Shown: positions 8,803 to 17,164, counted from the stretch's first letter. The stretch: 64,000 bases of DNA from Flavobacterium terrae (GCF_900142035.1 NZ_FQZI01000002.1:738780-802779); one strand, 5' to 3'. The notes: generated by a model not told the origin, from the sequence alone. Made by a program: numbers and translations.

Positions 8803-10674
8803 ATGAAGAAGAAGATAGAAATTTTAGCTCCGGCAAAAGATTTATTAACTGGTATTGCAGCGATAAATGCTGGTGCCGATGCCGTTTATATAGGTGCTCC
8901 CAAATTTGGCGCACGCTCAAATGCAAACAATTCTATAGAAGATGTTGCGGCATTGGTTCAATATGCACATTTATATAATGTACAGATTTTTGTGGTTATC
9001 AATACCATTATATATGACAACGAACTAGAAACTTGTCGCCAGTTAATCTGGAAATTATACGATATAGGTGTAGATGCGCTTATCATTCAAGATATGGGGC
9101 TTTTGGAATTAGACTTACCTCCTATTGCCCTTCACGCTAGTACACAATCAAATAATCGTGATCCAAAAAAGATTAAGTTTTTGGCCGATGCAGGAATCCA
9201 ACGTGTGGTTTTAGCCCGAGAATTAAATTTACACCAAATCAAAGAAATCAGTGAAGCTACTGATGTTGAATTGGAATTCTTCGTTACAGGAGCACTTTGC
9301 GTTTCATTCAGTGGCAACTGCTATATGAGTGTGGCAAATGGAGAACGTTCTGCCAATAGAGGTTCTTGCGCGCAAAACTGCCGTTTACCTTACAATTTAA
9401 TTGACGGAAACGGAGAAACGTTAATCCGAAACAGTCACTTACTTTCTATTAAAGACTTTGATGTTTCTGACCAAATTCCAAACTTGGTTGAAGCTGGTAT
9501 CTGCTCATTCAAAATTGAAGGACGCTTAAAAGACATCGTTTATGTAAAAAATAATGTTTCGTACTTACGTAAAAAACTAGACGCTTTCTTAGCCGAAAAC
9601 GGTGATAAATACATCAAATCTTCTTCTGGAACTTGTACGTATACTTTTGATTCAGAATTGACACGTACTTTCAATCGTGGTTATACAGACTATTTCGTAA
9701 ACGAAAGACATCAATCGATTGGCTCATGGGAAAGTCCAAAATCAAAAGGACAATTCATTGGTAAATTAGTCGAAACTATTGGCAATTCTTATGTTATTGA
9801 AAACGGTGAATTGTTAAACAATGGTGACGGACTTTGCTACATCAACGAAAATAATGAAGCCGAAGGCATTTACGTAAACAAAGTTGAAAACGGCATTGTT
9901 TATCCAAACGTCTTAAAAGAAATTGCTAACGGAACTGAAATTTACCGTAACAATGACGCTGCATTCATCAAATTAGTTGAAAGAGAAGATAGTGCTGTTA
10001 GAAAAATCAGTACCTCATTATTATTGAAAGAAAACGAAAATGGTTTTGAATTAATCGCAACTGATGAAGATAATAATGTAAGTACAGTACAATTAGTTCA
10101 TCCGAAAGAAAAAACAAAAAACGACCAGTCGTTAGAAGATACATTCAAAGTGAATTTAGGAAAAACAGGCTTCACTCCTTACACGGCTGATGAAATTACA
10201 ATTGAATTCACTGAAAACTGGTTCCTTCCTATTTCAAAAATCAATGAAATGAGAAGAAATGTTTACGAACAATTGTCTGAAACTCGTTTGAAAAATTATG
10301 TTCGCCATGAACATAAATTAGAAAAAACGTCACATCCTTATCCTGAAACTAAATTAGATTTCACATATAACGTAGCCAATAAAACAGCTCGTAAATTTTA
10401 CGAACGCCACGGAGTTACTGAAATCGAAAAAGCATTCGAATTACAATGGGATCCAGGAAAATCTCGTGTAATGACTACTAAATATTGCATCAAATACGAA
10501 TTGGAACGTTGTCCGAAATACCATCGTGAAAATATGGATAAAAAAGTCAAAGAACCATTAGTATTAAAACAAGGAGAATTAGAATATAAATTAAAATTCA
10601 ACTGTAAACCTTGTGAAATGGAGATTTGGGAAAAAGACGCCGAATTCGAAATCGAAGACGATCACATGCATTAA
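8803..10674 (+). CDS. U32 'peptidase' family protein, RlhA-like (probable 23S rRNA C2501 hydroxylation)
   Basis: The 623 aa match the long RlhA (YdcP) subgroup of the U32 family rather than the ~450-aa TrhP (YegQ) subgroup. E. coli RlhA is needed for 5-hydroxycytidine at 23S rRNA position 2501. Residues 1-300 hold the U32 core (EILAPAKDLLTGIAAINAGA, LHASTQSNNRD, FFVTGALCVSFSGNCYMS). The cysteine cluster GSCAQNCRLPY is a likely iron-sulfur ligand set. Two more Cys pairs occur near the C-terminus (YCIKYELERCP and NCKPCEMEIW). The start is the first ATG after a weak GAAATTTG element. A proteolytic role is unlikely despite the family name. Confidence 0.85.
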   Translation: MKKKIEILAPAKDLLTGIAAINAGADAVYIGAPKFGARSNANNSIEDVAALVQYAHLYNVQIFVVINTIIYDNELETCRQLIWKLYDIGVDALIIQDMGLLELDLPPIALHASTQSNNRDPKKIKFLADAGIQRVVLARELNLHQIKEISEATDVELEFFVTGALCVSFSGNCYMSVANGERSANRGSCAQNCRLPYNLIDGNGETLIRNSHLLSIKDFDVSDQIPNLVEAGICSFKIEGRLKDIVYVKNNVSYLRKKLDAFLAENGDKYIKSSSGTCTYTFDSELTRTFNRGYTDYFVNERHQSIGSWESPKSKGQFIGKLVETIGNSYVIENGELLNNGDGLCYINENNEAEGIYVNKVENGIVYPNVLKEIANGTEIYRNNDAAFIKLVEREDSAVRKISTSLLLKENENGFELIATDEDNNVSTVQLVHPKEKTKNDQSLEDTFKVNLGKTGFTPYTADEITIEFTENWFLPISKINEMRRNVYEQLSETRLKNYVRHEHKLEKTSHPYPETKLDFTYNVANKTARKFYERHGVTEIEKAFELQWDPGKSRVMTTKYCIKYELERCPKYHRENMDKKVKEPLVLKQGELEYKLKFNCKPCEMEIWEKDAEFEIEDDHMH

Positions 10675-10679
10675 TATAT

Positions 10680-10711
10680 AAACCGATGTTTACAAATAGC
10701 ATCGGTTTTTT
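10680..10711 (+). terminator. Terminator after the U32 gene
   Basis: Stem AACCGATG / CATCGGTT with an 11-nt loop, followed by TTTT. Confidence 0.75.
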
Positions 10712-10768
10712 AATTTAACACTATTTAATGCCTAAAATAATGTACTTTAGTAAGACCAAATCTATGAT

Positions 10769-10927
10769 ATGAAAAAAATAATTCTCACATTATTTATTAT
10801 CTTTACTCTCACTTCATGTGGTCCTCATCGTATGAAATGCGGACCCCGAAGATGTGAAATAAAAAATCAAAACAATCATAATCATGAAAAAAATAGTTTT
10901 ACTGTTACTAACGCTAGTATCGTTTAG
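10769..10927 (+). CDS. Possible 52-aa lipoprotein, overlapping the DUF6370 gene
   Basis: This short ORF begins MKKIILTLFIIFTLTSCGPH, a compact lipoprotein signal with the lipobox LTSC, followed by a Cys/Arg/His-rich tail (RMKCGPRRCEIKNQ, then NNHNH). A TACTTTAG element at 10743-10750 could be its -7 box. It overlaps the next gene by 44 nt in another frame, so the last 14 codons may not be functionally constrained. The clean signal peptide and position argue that it is real, and the length and overlap argue for caution. Function is unknown. Confidence 0.45.
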   Translation: MKKIILTLFIIFTLTSCGPHRMKCGPRRCEIKNQNNHNHEKNSFTVTNASIV

Positions 10928-11210
10928 TGTAAGTGCACAAGAGAAAAAAGAAATAAAAGACCAAGTTGTCGAAGCTTCTTGCGGTCAATGTAACTTTGGG
11001 ATGACTTCAAAAAAAGGTTGTGATTTAGCCGTAAAAATAGATGGCCATTCGTACTTTGTAGAAGGAACAAAGATTGACCAACATGGGGATGCACATGCTG
11101 AAAATGGATTTTGCAATGCTGTGAGAAAAGCAAAAGTTAGTGGCGAAATCAAAAATGATAAATTTATAGCAACTGATTTTGCATTGGTTGACGAAAAAAC
11201 AAAAAAATAG
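10884..11210 (+). CDS. DUF6370 family exported protein
   Basis: This 108-aa protein has a signal peptide (residues 1-18, ending SVSAQ). The mature domain carries ASCGQCNFGM and GCDLAVKIDGHSYFVEG, then HGDAHAENGFC. Three or four Cys and several His suggest a metal or thiol-redox site, which is inference. I recognise the pattern as DUF6370, common in Flavobacteriia, with no assigned function. The Crp/Fnr gene starts 3 nt after its stop, so the two are almost certainly co-transcribed and perhaps translationally coupled. Confidence 0.75.
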   Translation: MKKIVLLLLTLVSFSVSAQEKKEIKDQVVEASCGQCNFGMTSKKGCDLAVKIDGHSYFVEGTKIDQHGDAHAENGFCNAVRKAKVSGEIKNDKFIATDFALVDEKTKK

Positions 11211-11213
11211 TTC

Positions 11214-11789
11214 TTGAACCTTCTTCTAGAAAACATAGCAAAACACGTTTCACTCACTTCACAAGAGCAGGAACGTGTTTTATCTTTTACAGAACCTTTA
11301 CAATTCAAAGCTAAAACCATACTTCTTAAATCAGGTGAAGTTTGTACCCATTCCTATTTTGTAACCAAAGGTATTATTCGTAGTTATAACATGGATGAAA
11401 ATGGTGTCGAACATGTAGTAAGTTTTGCTTGTCCGGGTTGGTGGATTGCCGATATGTATAGTTTTCTATCACAACGCCCAGGCCAATTATACATCGAAGT
11501 GAACGAAGACGCTGAAGTTCTTGCCATATCTAAAGAAAATCAAGAAAAAATGTATTCGGAAGTTCCTAAACTAGAACGTTTCTTCCGCATTATCATAGAA
11601 AACTCTTTAGTTGCGAGCCAGCAACGTCTTATCGACAACATGAGCTTTACTGCCGAAGCTCGTTATGATAAATTCCTTAAAAAATTTAACGATTTGGCAC
11701 ATTGCATTCCTCAAAAGCAAATTGCCTCTTATATAGGAGTAACTCCTGAATTTTTCAGTAAAATGAAAGCGCGACTTTTGAAGAAATAA
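11214..11789 (+). CDS. Crp/Fnr-family transcriptional regulator
   Basis: This 191-aa protein has a cyclic-nucleotide-binding-like beta roll (residues about 5-115, with GIIRSYNMDENGVEHVVSFA and GWWIADMYSF). A short C-terminal helix-turn-helix follows (PQKQIASYIGVTPEFFSKMK). It lacks Fnr-type N-terminal cysteines, and the usual cAMP phosphate-binding motif is not evident, so the ligand is unknown. No ATG lies near the N-terminus. TTG at 11214, 3 nt after the DUF6370 stop, gives the family-typical LLENIAKHV beginning and is therefore preferred. It is a good candidate to bind the palindromes at 11845 and 12775 in front of the next two genes. Confidence 0.9.
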   Translation: MNLLLENIAKHVSLTSQEQERVLSFTEPLQFKAKTILLKSGEVCTHSYFVTKGIIRSYNMDENGVEHVVSFACPGWWIADMYSFLSQRPGQLYIEVNEDAEVLAISKENQEKMYSEVPKLERFFRIIIENSLVASQQRLIDNMSFTAEARYDKFLKKFNDLAHCIPQKQIASYIGVTPEFFSKMKARLLKK

Positions 11790-11811
11790 TTCTAAAACAA
11801 GGAAGTTCTTC

Positions 11812-11832
11812 TTTCGACTTTCGACTTTTGAT
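11812..11832. repeat. Three-copy heptamer tandem repeat
   Basis: CTTTCGA, CTTTCGA and CTTTTGA run head to tail between the Crp/Fnr gene and the pirin promoter. Confidence 0.7.
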
Positions 11833-11844
11833 CTAAAAACATTT

Positions 11845-11890
11845 CTTAATCTAGGTTAAGTACTTAACCCTACCTCCTGATATAACTTTG
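11845..11890 (+). promoter_or_regulatory. Operator palindrome plus -7 box upstream of pirin
   Basis: The near-perfect palindrome CTTAATCTAGGTTAAG spans 11845-11860, and the -7 box TAACTTTG spans 11883-11890. There is no TTG at -33. The palindrome centre would sit near -42, the usual place for a class II activator. The in-frame TTG at 11888 belongs to the -7 box, so it is not the start codon. The same palindrome with the same 38-nt offset precedes the YceI gene. Confidence 0.65.
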
Positions 11891-11911
11891 TACTATCAAA
11901 ATGAACAAGTT

Positions 11912-12769
11912 ATGAACCGAAAAGATTTTATCCGAAAAGTAGCTTTAGGTAGCGGAGCAATTCTAACAGGAACTGCTTTAGCTAAAAAAACTACCGAATC
12001 CGAAAAAGAAGCCATCGGATTCAATCACATCCAAAACACAAATTCAAAAATTATGGAAAATATCGTTTTACACAAAGCAGACACACGCGGTAATGCTAAT
12101 CATGGTTGGTTACAAAGTTTTCACACCTTTAGTTTTGCTAATTATTTTAATCCAGAGCGAATGAATTTCGGGGTACTTCGAGTACTTAACGACGACACTG
12201 TTTCGGCTGGAATGGGTTTTGGTAAACATCCTCATCAAGACATGGAAATTATTAGTATTCCGCTTGAAGGTGATTTAGAGCACCAAGACAGTATGGGCAA
12301 TAAAACTGTGATCAAAAATGGCGACATTCAGGTTATGAGTGCAGGAACTGGAGTACAACATAGCGAATACAATAAAAATGAAGATGAAGCTGTAAAATTC
12401 CTCCAAATTTGGGTTATTCCTAACAAAAAAGGGGTTACTCCACGCTATGATCAAATCACGTTAAATCAAGAGGATCGTCATAATAAATTACAACAGATTT
12501 TATCTCCAAACGCAGATGATGCAGGAGTTTGGATTCATCAGGATGCATGGTTTCACTTGGGTAAATTCGATAAAGATTTCACAACTGAATATACTTTTAA
12601 AAAACAAGGTAACGGATTGTATGTTTTTGTACTAAATGGAGATATAACTGTTGGCGGACAAGCCTTAAACAAAAGAGATGGTCTAGGAATTTGGAATACT
12701 AAAAATTTAACCATTAAAGCAGATTCTGATGCAGAATTTTTATTGATGGAAGTTCCAATGCATATCTAA
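11912..12769 (+). CDS. Pirin family protein with Tat-like N-terminal leader
   Basis: This 285-aa bicupin of the pirin family has metal ligands at His106 and His108 (HPHQDMEII), His150 and Glu152 (VQHSEYN), the classical 3-His/1-Glu set. Bacterial pirins often have quercetinase-like or redox-linked roles; the substrate here is unknown. The pirin core begins at MENIVLHKAD (residue 48). Ahead of it is a 47-residue extension, MNRKDFIRKVALGSGAI..., which resembles a Tat signal but has Arg-Lys rather than Arg-Arg. ATG 11912 is chosen because the upstream TTG is in the -7 box. Control by the neighbouring Crp/Fnr protein is likely from the shared operator. Confidence 0.88.
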   Translation: MNRKDFIRKVALGSGAILTGTALAKKTTESEKEAIGFNHIQNTNSKIMENIVLHKADTRGNANHGWLQSFHTFSFANYFNPERMNFGVLRVLNDDTVSAGMGFGKHPHQDMEIISIPLEGDLEHQDSMGNKTVIKNGDIQVMSAGTGVQHSEYNKNEDEAVKFLQIWVIPNKKGVTPRYDQITLNQEDRHNKLQQILSPNADDAGVWIHQDAWFHLGKFDKDFTTEYTFKKQGNGLYVFVLNGDITVGGQALNKRDGLGIWNTKNLTIKADSDAEFLLMEVPMHI

Positions 12770-12774
12770 AATTT

Positions 12775-12820
12775 CTTAATCTAGGTTAAGTAGTTGAACA
12801 CCAACCTCAACATAACTTTG
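12775..12820 (+). promoter_or_regulatory. Operator palindrome plus promoter upstream of the YceI gene
   Basis: The palindrome CTTAATCTAGGTTAAG (12775-12790) is identical to the one before pirin. It is followed by TTG at 12794-12796, a 16-nt spacer and the -7 box TAACTTTG (12813-12820). Palindrome-to-box distance is 38 nt in both copies. The surrounding ~50 bp are also partly conserved between the two promoters. Confidence 0.65.
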
Positions 12821-12861
12821 TCGTATCAAATTAGAATAATAAAATTTAAAAAATAATAATT

Positions 12862-13392
12862 ATGTCAACAACAAAATGGGCAATAGATCCAACACACTCA
12901 ACAGTAGGTTTTAAAGTAAAACACATGATGCTTACTAATGTATCTGGAAAATTTGAAAACTATGATGCAAACATTGTAACAGAAGGTGATGATTTCACAA
13001 AATCGAATATCGAATTCTCAGCAGACATCAATTCTATTGATACACGCAATGCAGATCGTGACAATCACTTAAAAAGCGCTGATTTCTTTGATGCAGAAAA
13101 TCATCCAAAAATGACATTCAAAGCTTCTTCACTAACAAAAATTGATAATGAGAACTATGAAATCGCTGGTGATTTGTCAATGAGAGGCGTTACCAAATTT
13201 GTAAAACTACCAGCAGAATTCAGTGGTTTAATGACTGATCCTTGGGGAAATACTAAAGCAGGTTTAAATATTTCTGGCAAAGTAAATCGCAAAGATTGGG
13301 GACTAAACTGGAATTCGGCTCTAGAAACTGGTGGCGTTCTAGTAAGTGAAGATGTAAAATTAGATATAGAATTACAATTGGTTAAGCAATAA
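12862..13392 (+). CDS. YceI family protein
   Basis: This 176-aa lipocalin-like YceI domain spans the whole protein: TKWAIDPTHSTVGFKVKHMM, then SIDTRNADRDNHLKSADFF, HPKMTFKASS and LSMRGVTKFVKL. YceI proteins bind polyisoprenoid or other amphiphilic molecules in a beta-barrel. This copy has no signal peptide, so it is predicted to be cytoplasmic, unlike E. coli YceI. It has its own promoter carrying the same operator as pirin, so the two should be co-regulated. A stem-loop follows at 13415. Confidence 0.92.
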   Translation: MSTTKWAIDPTHSTVGFKVKHMMLTNVSGKFENYDANIVTEGDDFTKSNIEFSADINSIDTRNADRDNHLKSADFFDAENHPKMTFKASSLTKIDNENYEIAGDLSMRGVTKFVKLPAEFSGLMTDPWGNTKAGLNISGKVNRKDWGLNWNSALETGGVLVSEDVKLDIELQLVKQ

Positions 13393-13414
13393 ATTAAAAT
13401 GGTTAAGTAGCAAT

Positions 13415-13457
13415 AAGCCAAAAAGTTTTATTCTTTTTAAAGCTTTTTGGCTTTATT
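13415..13457 (+). terminator. Terminator-like hairpin after the YceI gene
   Basis: An 11-bp stem, AAGCCAAAAAG / CTTTTTGGCTT, with a 17-nt loop. The T tail is short. Confidence 0.6.
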
Positions 13458-13744
13458 AATTAATTCAAATACCAAAAAAACAAAAGATTAAAAAATAACA
13501 GCACAACACACATTACCTTCTTTTTATAACATTTTTTTGTTGTTTCCTAAAACTATTCTTACAATACTATGAAAAACAAAAGAAATGGGAACCTCAAAAA
13601 TCTTTAACATTTAACCTGAAAGAATAATAAAAAAAGTTAACCATTTTTATATATTATCTCAATAAAGCCAGTTAAAAAAACGATATAGTAATTTCTAAAG
13701 GCCCGTAAACAGAGCTGCTTTTTTTCTGTAAATAAAACAATCCT
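13458..13744. other. Gene-free AT-rich leader region before the TonB receptor
   Basis: Within the 386-nt gap between the YceI gene and the TonB receptor, I see no ORF above a dozen codons. I also see no RNA gene and no recognisable riboswitch or Fur-type box. It is A/T rich with one GC-richer patch around 13700-13720. Confidence 0.5.
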
Positions 13745-13752
13745 TAGTTTTG
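13745..13752 (+). promoter_or_regulatory. -7 promoter box for the TonB receptor
   Basis: TAGTTTTG followed by CCGCCC, 26 nt before the ATG. No clean TTG at -33. Confidence 0.5.
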
Positions 13753-13778
13753 CCGCCCAAAATTAATTACTTACACAA

Positions 13779-16583
13779 ATGAAAAAAAGCCAAATCATTT
13801 TTTATCTAATCCTATTCTTTCTGTCCATTTTCACAACATTTGGACAAAATACAATAACAATTAAAGGTGTCATTAAAGACTCAAATACTTTTGAGAATAT
13901 TTATGGTGCAAAAATTTCAATTCTACCAAATGAAGGTGATAACGAATTGACCTCTTCATACTCAGATATGACAGGTACATTTAGTCTAAAAACTAATATA
14001 ACTGAAAATCGTATCAAGATTAGTTTTCTAAATTACAAAACAACATTCATAGTAGTTAACCAAGTCTCTCTTAAAGATTCAAAGACAATTGACTTAGAAA
14101 CTATTTTCTTAGAAAATGACATCAACAAACAAATTGAAAACACTTCATCAATTGTCGATGTTGTTGAAAATAGAAAATCACCAATTGCTTCTTCAACTTT
14201 ATTTCAATCAGACATTCAAACTCAAGCTTCAAATAAAGACTTCATTGAATTAGTAAGTGATATGCCTGGAGCTTATGTTTCAAGAATGGGTGGTGGATTT
14301 GGAGACTCACAACTTAGAGTTAGAGGATTTGACCAAAACAATTTAACCCCTATGGTTGATGGTATTTCTCTTTATGACCTTGAAACAGGAAATGTAGACT
14401 GGACTGGATTAATGACAATTAATGAAGCAGTAACTTCAATTCAGTTGCAAAAGGGGCTAGGAGCATCAAAACTTGTGAATTCATCGGTTGCTGGAACTGT
14501 AAACTTTATTTTAAAAGATGCATTTTCTCCAAGAGGTGGAAGTTTGTTTACTTCAACAGGTAACAACGGATATAGAAAATTTGGAGCATCTTATGGTACT
14601 GGAAAAATGGAAAATGGATTTGGTTTCAATTTCATGTTAAACAATGTATCTGGTGATGGTTATGTTAACAATACTAACTTTAATGCTACAGGTTATTTTA
14701 TTGCATTTGGTTATGAAAATAATAAAAATAACTTTCAGTTTAAATTACTAGGAACTCCTCAATGGCATAACCAACGAAATACGCCAATTGCACTTTTCCA
14801 ATATTTTGATGCTAACGAAGAAAAAATGAATTCTCATTACAACAAAGATTGGGGTTACTACAATAATGATACTTATACTGCTCAAAGCAATAATAGTCAT
14901 AAACCAATGGCTACCCTTCAATGGGATTATAAATTCAACAATACAGATCAATTATCTGTTAAAGCTTATGGTACAAAAGGAAAATCTAGTGATATTAGAT
15001 TGAACGGAGACAATGTTGTATTTAACGGTTCACCCTATTTAACTTCAGAAAATGGAGTATTAAATAATACTGCACAAATAGATTTTGACTTTATACACGG
15101 ATATAATAGCGGACAACTTTCTTACTTTAGATATGACCCTAGCATTAATGGATATAGAGATGCAATAAATGGTTTATATCTAAATTCAATTGTTGGAGAA
15201 CAAACCTACACAGGTGTTTCTCAAATTGCCAACAATAAAGAAATCAATTCATATGGTTCAATTGTCAATATAGACAAACAATTAGGGAAATTTTTCAAAG
15301 TAAATACTGGTATTGATTATCGTAAAACTTCTTACCAAAATTACAGAACAATAGAAAACTTATTTGGAGCTGATGGATATGCTATTAACAATAATTATGG
15401 CGAACTTACTTCAACAGTTAATGCGTATCAAAACTATGTAACAAATGGTTATTCAACAGAAAGTAACATCTGGAATATATTCAAAAAAGTAGGCAATGAA
15501 AAGAAAGTAAATTATGATTACACATCAAAAATTGACTACTTAGGTGCTTATGCTCAATTAGAAGCTAACTTCAAAAAGGTTAATTTATTAGCACAAGGAG
15601 GTTTTAACAGACAATTTTTAAGTCGTAAATCAAACAACTTACTTACTAACGAGAGTAAGAACTCAAGCTCTGTTAATATTGATGGTTATAATGTAAAATT
15701 AGGAGCTAACTTTAATATTACAGACAAACACAATTTATGGATTAATGGTGGTATTGTTTCTAGAGCACCTATATACACTAATATTTTCTCAAGTTATTCA
15801 GAAATTCCTAATCAACAATTTAAAAATGAGCAATTTTATTCTGCAGAAGCAGGATACGGATTTACATCTTCAATTGCTACTTTTAAAATCAACGGTTATT
15901 ATGCAAATCATGAAGATTCGACAATTCCTTATGCAAGTGAATTCTCAGGATTTTTAGGAGCGACTACAGATATTAACCGTAAAAATTATGGTGTTGAAGC
16001 TGAATTAAATATTAAACCAACTAAGAAAATAGACATCTATGCTTCTTTTTCTTATGGAGAATGGAAATACACATCTGATGCTAAATTCACTTATTATGAC
16101 AGAGATGAAGTAGATACTCTTTTCGTAAAAGACAATAATGTTGGAGGGATTCCTCAAACTATGATTAACTTGGGAGTAAAAACTTTTATTGCAAAAGGAC
16201 TTCAATTTGGTGTAAAAGGTAGATACAATGATCGTTTTTATACTAATGCTCCTATTGAAAGATTTGACCCTGTTACTTACGAAAACAACTATTTTAACTC
16301 AGTAGTTGAACTACCAAGTTATTTAGTATTTGATACTTTTATCAATTATACTTTAGCATTACAAAACCAACATAAATTAAATATTTGTTTCAATTTAGAC
16401 AATACGCTTGACAGAAACTACATAATGGAATCTAATTCAAGTTATGGTAACAACCAACAAATTTCTACTACAAGTACTACTTATGGTGAAGTTTTTGGGA
16501 ACTACAAAGGAGTTTCTAAAATAAACAATGCTTATTTAGGTTTTGGAAGAACATGGAATTTATCAGTTAGATATAACTTCTAA
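13779..16583 (+). CDS. TonB-dependent outer-membrane receptor with carboxypeptidase-regulatory-like domain
   Basis: This 934-aa receptor has a signal peptide (1-22, ending TTFGQ). A carboxypeptidase-regulatory-like beta sandwich (about 25-110: TIKGVIKDSNTFENIYGAKI) follows. The plug domain (about 120-250) contains LRVRGFDQNNLTPMVDGISLY and SSVAGTVNFILKD. A 22-strand-type barrel ends in the C-terminal aromatic LSVRYNF. It should take up an iron complex or other large nutrient using TonB energy. No SusD partner is adjacent, so a polysaccharide-utilisation role is unlikely, and the ligand cannot be read. It stands alone between its promoter and a strong terminator. Confidence 0.92.
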   Translation: MKKSQIIFYLILFFLSIFTTFGQNTITIKGVIKDSNTFENIYGAKISILPNEGDNELTSSYSDMTGTFSLKTNITENRIKISFLNYKTTFIVVNQVSLKDSKTIDLETIFLENDINKQIENTSSIVDVVENRKSPIASSTLFQSDIQTQASNKDFIELVSDMPGAYVSRMGGGFGDSQLRVRGFDQNNLTPMVDGISLYDLETGNVDWTGLMTINEAVTSIQLQKGLGASKLVNSSVAGTVNFILKDAFSPRGGSLFTSTGNNGYRKFGASYGTGKMENGFGFNFMLNNVSGDGYVNNTNFNATGYFIAFGYENNKNNFQFKLLGTPQWHNQRNTPIALFQYFDANEEKMNSHYNKDWGYYNNDTYTAQSNNSHKPMATLQWDYKFNNTDQLSVKAYGTKGKSSDIRLNGDNVVFNGSPYLTSENGVLNNTAQIDFDFIHGYNSGQLSYFRYDPSINGYRDAINGLYLNSIVGEQTYTGVSQIANNKEINSYGSIVNIDKQLGKFFKVNTGIDYRKTSYQNYRTIENLFGADGYAINNNYGELTSTVNAYQNYVTNGYSTESNIWNIFKKVGNEKKVNYDYTSKIDYLGAYAQLEANFKKVNLLAQGGFNRQFLSRKSNNLLTNESKNSSSVNIDGYNVKLGANFNITDKHNLWINGGIVSRAPIYTNIFSSYSEIPNQQFKNEQFYSAEAGYGFTSSIATFKINGYYANHEDSTIPYASEFSGFLGATTDINRKNYGVEAELNIKPTKKIDIYASFSYGEWKYTSDAKFTYYDRDEVDTLFVKDNNVGGIPQTMINLGVKTFIAKGLQFGVKGRYNDRFYTNAPIERFDPVTYENNYFNSVVELPSYLVFDTFINYTLALQNQHKLNICFNLDNTLDRNYIMESNSSYGNNQQISTTSTTYGEVFGNYKGVSKINNAYLGFGRTWNLSVRYNF

Positions 16584-16600
16584 GATATACTTACTATATA

Positions 16601-16632
16601 AAAAAGGCAGCACTTAAGTGCTGCCTTTTTTT
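16601..16632 (+). terminator. Terminator after the TonB receptor
   Basis: A perfect 15-bp inverted repeat, AAAAAGGCAGCACTT and its complement, followed by T residues. Confidence 0.9.
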
Positions 16633-16712
16633 ATTAATATAATTCAAATCTCGAAAAACAACTCGTACTTACTACAACATATTTTCCTTAACTTTAATTA
16701 AAATACTAGTTA

Positions 16713-17105
16713 ATGAATTCAGAAATCCAAAAATATAATGACAAACAAGAACCTGAGGAAAAATTCATCTGTCAAACTTTAGAAAAAGAAATAAACAAAG
16801 GTATTCCAGAAGCTGAAAGCAAAATTTGGCACGCTCACCCAGTCTGGTTTTTAGATGGAAATCCTATTGTAGGTTACAGCAAACAAAAAGCTGGTATTCG
16901 ATTAATGTTTTGGAGTGGGGCAGATTTTGATGAAGAAAAACTAAAATCAGGAACTGGTAAATTTAAAGATGCATCCATTTTTTATACCCAAGCGAGTCAA
17001 ATTAATTCTAGCGAATTACAAAGATGGCTAGAAAAAAGCAGAAACATTCAATGGGATTATAAAAACATCGTAAAACGTAAAGGAGTATTGGAAAAGCTTA
17101 AATAA
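16713..17105 (+). CDS. DUF1801 domain protein
   Basis: This 130-aa cytoplasmic protein belongs to the DUF1801 (YdhG/YjhX-like) fold. ESKIWHAHPVWFLDGNPIVG, then GIRLMFWSGADFDE and the C-terminal IQWDYKNIVKRKG are typical. Function is unknown. A weak TAACTTTA element precedes it. It is convergent with the efflux operon. Confidence 0.8.
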   Translation: MNSEIQKYNDKQEPEEKFICQTLEKEINKGIPEAESKIWHAHPVWFLDGNPIVGYSKQKAGIRLMFWSGADFDEEKLKSGTGKFKDASIFYTQASQINSSELQRWLEKSRNIQWDYKNIVKRKGVLEKLK

Positions 17106-17110
17106 AAACT

Positions 17111-17141
17111 AAAGCCATCATACATAATGTATAATGGCTTT
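17111..17141. terminator. Hairpin between the convergent DUF1801 and efflux genes
   Basis: AAAGCCAT / ATGGCTTT outer stem with an inner TACAT / ATGTA stem. T tracts are short, so terminator strength is uncertain. Confidence 0.5.
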
Positions 17142-17164
17142 ATAACTAACTCAAATGTACCCTT

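Noticed and set aside
13697..13730. Possible riboswitch or Fur box before the TonB receptor
   Set aside because: The GC-richer patch has no stable paired structure or match to known motifs that I could identify.
15745..15957. Out-of-frame ORF inside the TonB receptor
   Set aside because: It lies wholly inside a strongly supported gene and has no recognisable motif.
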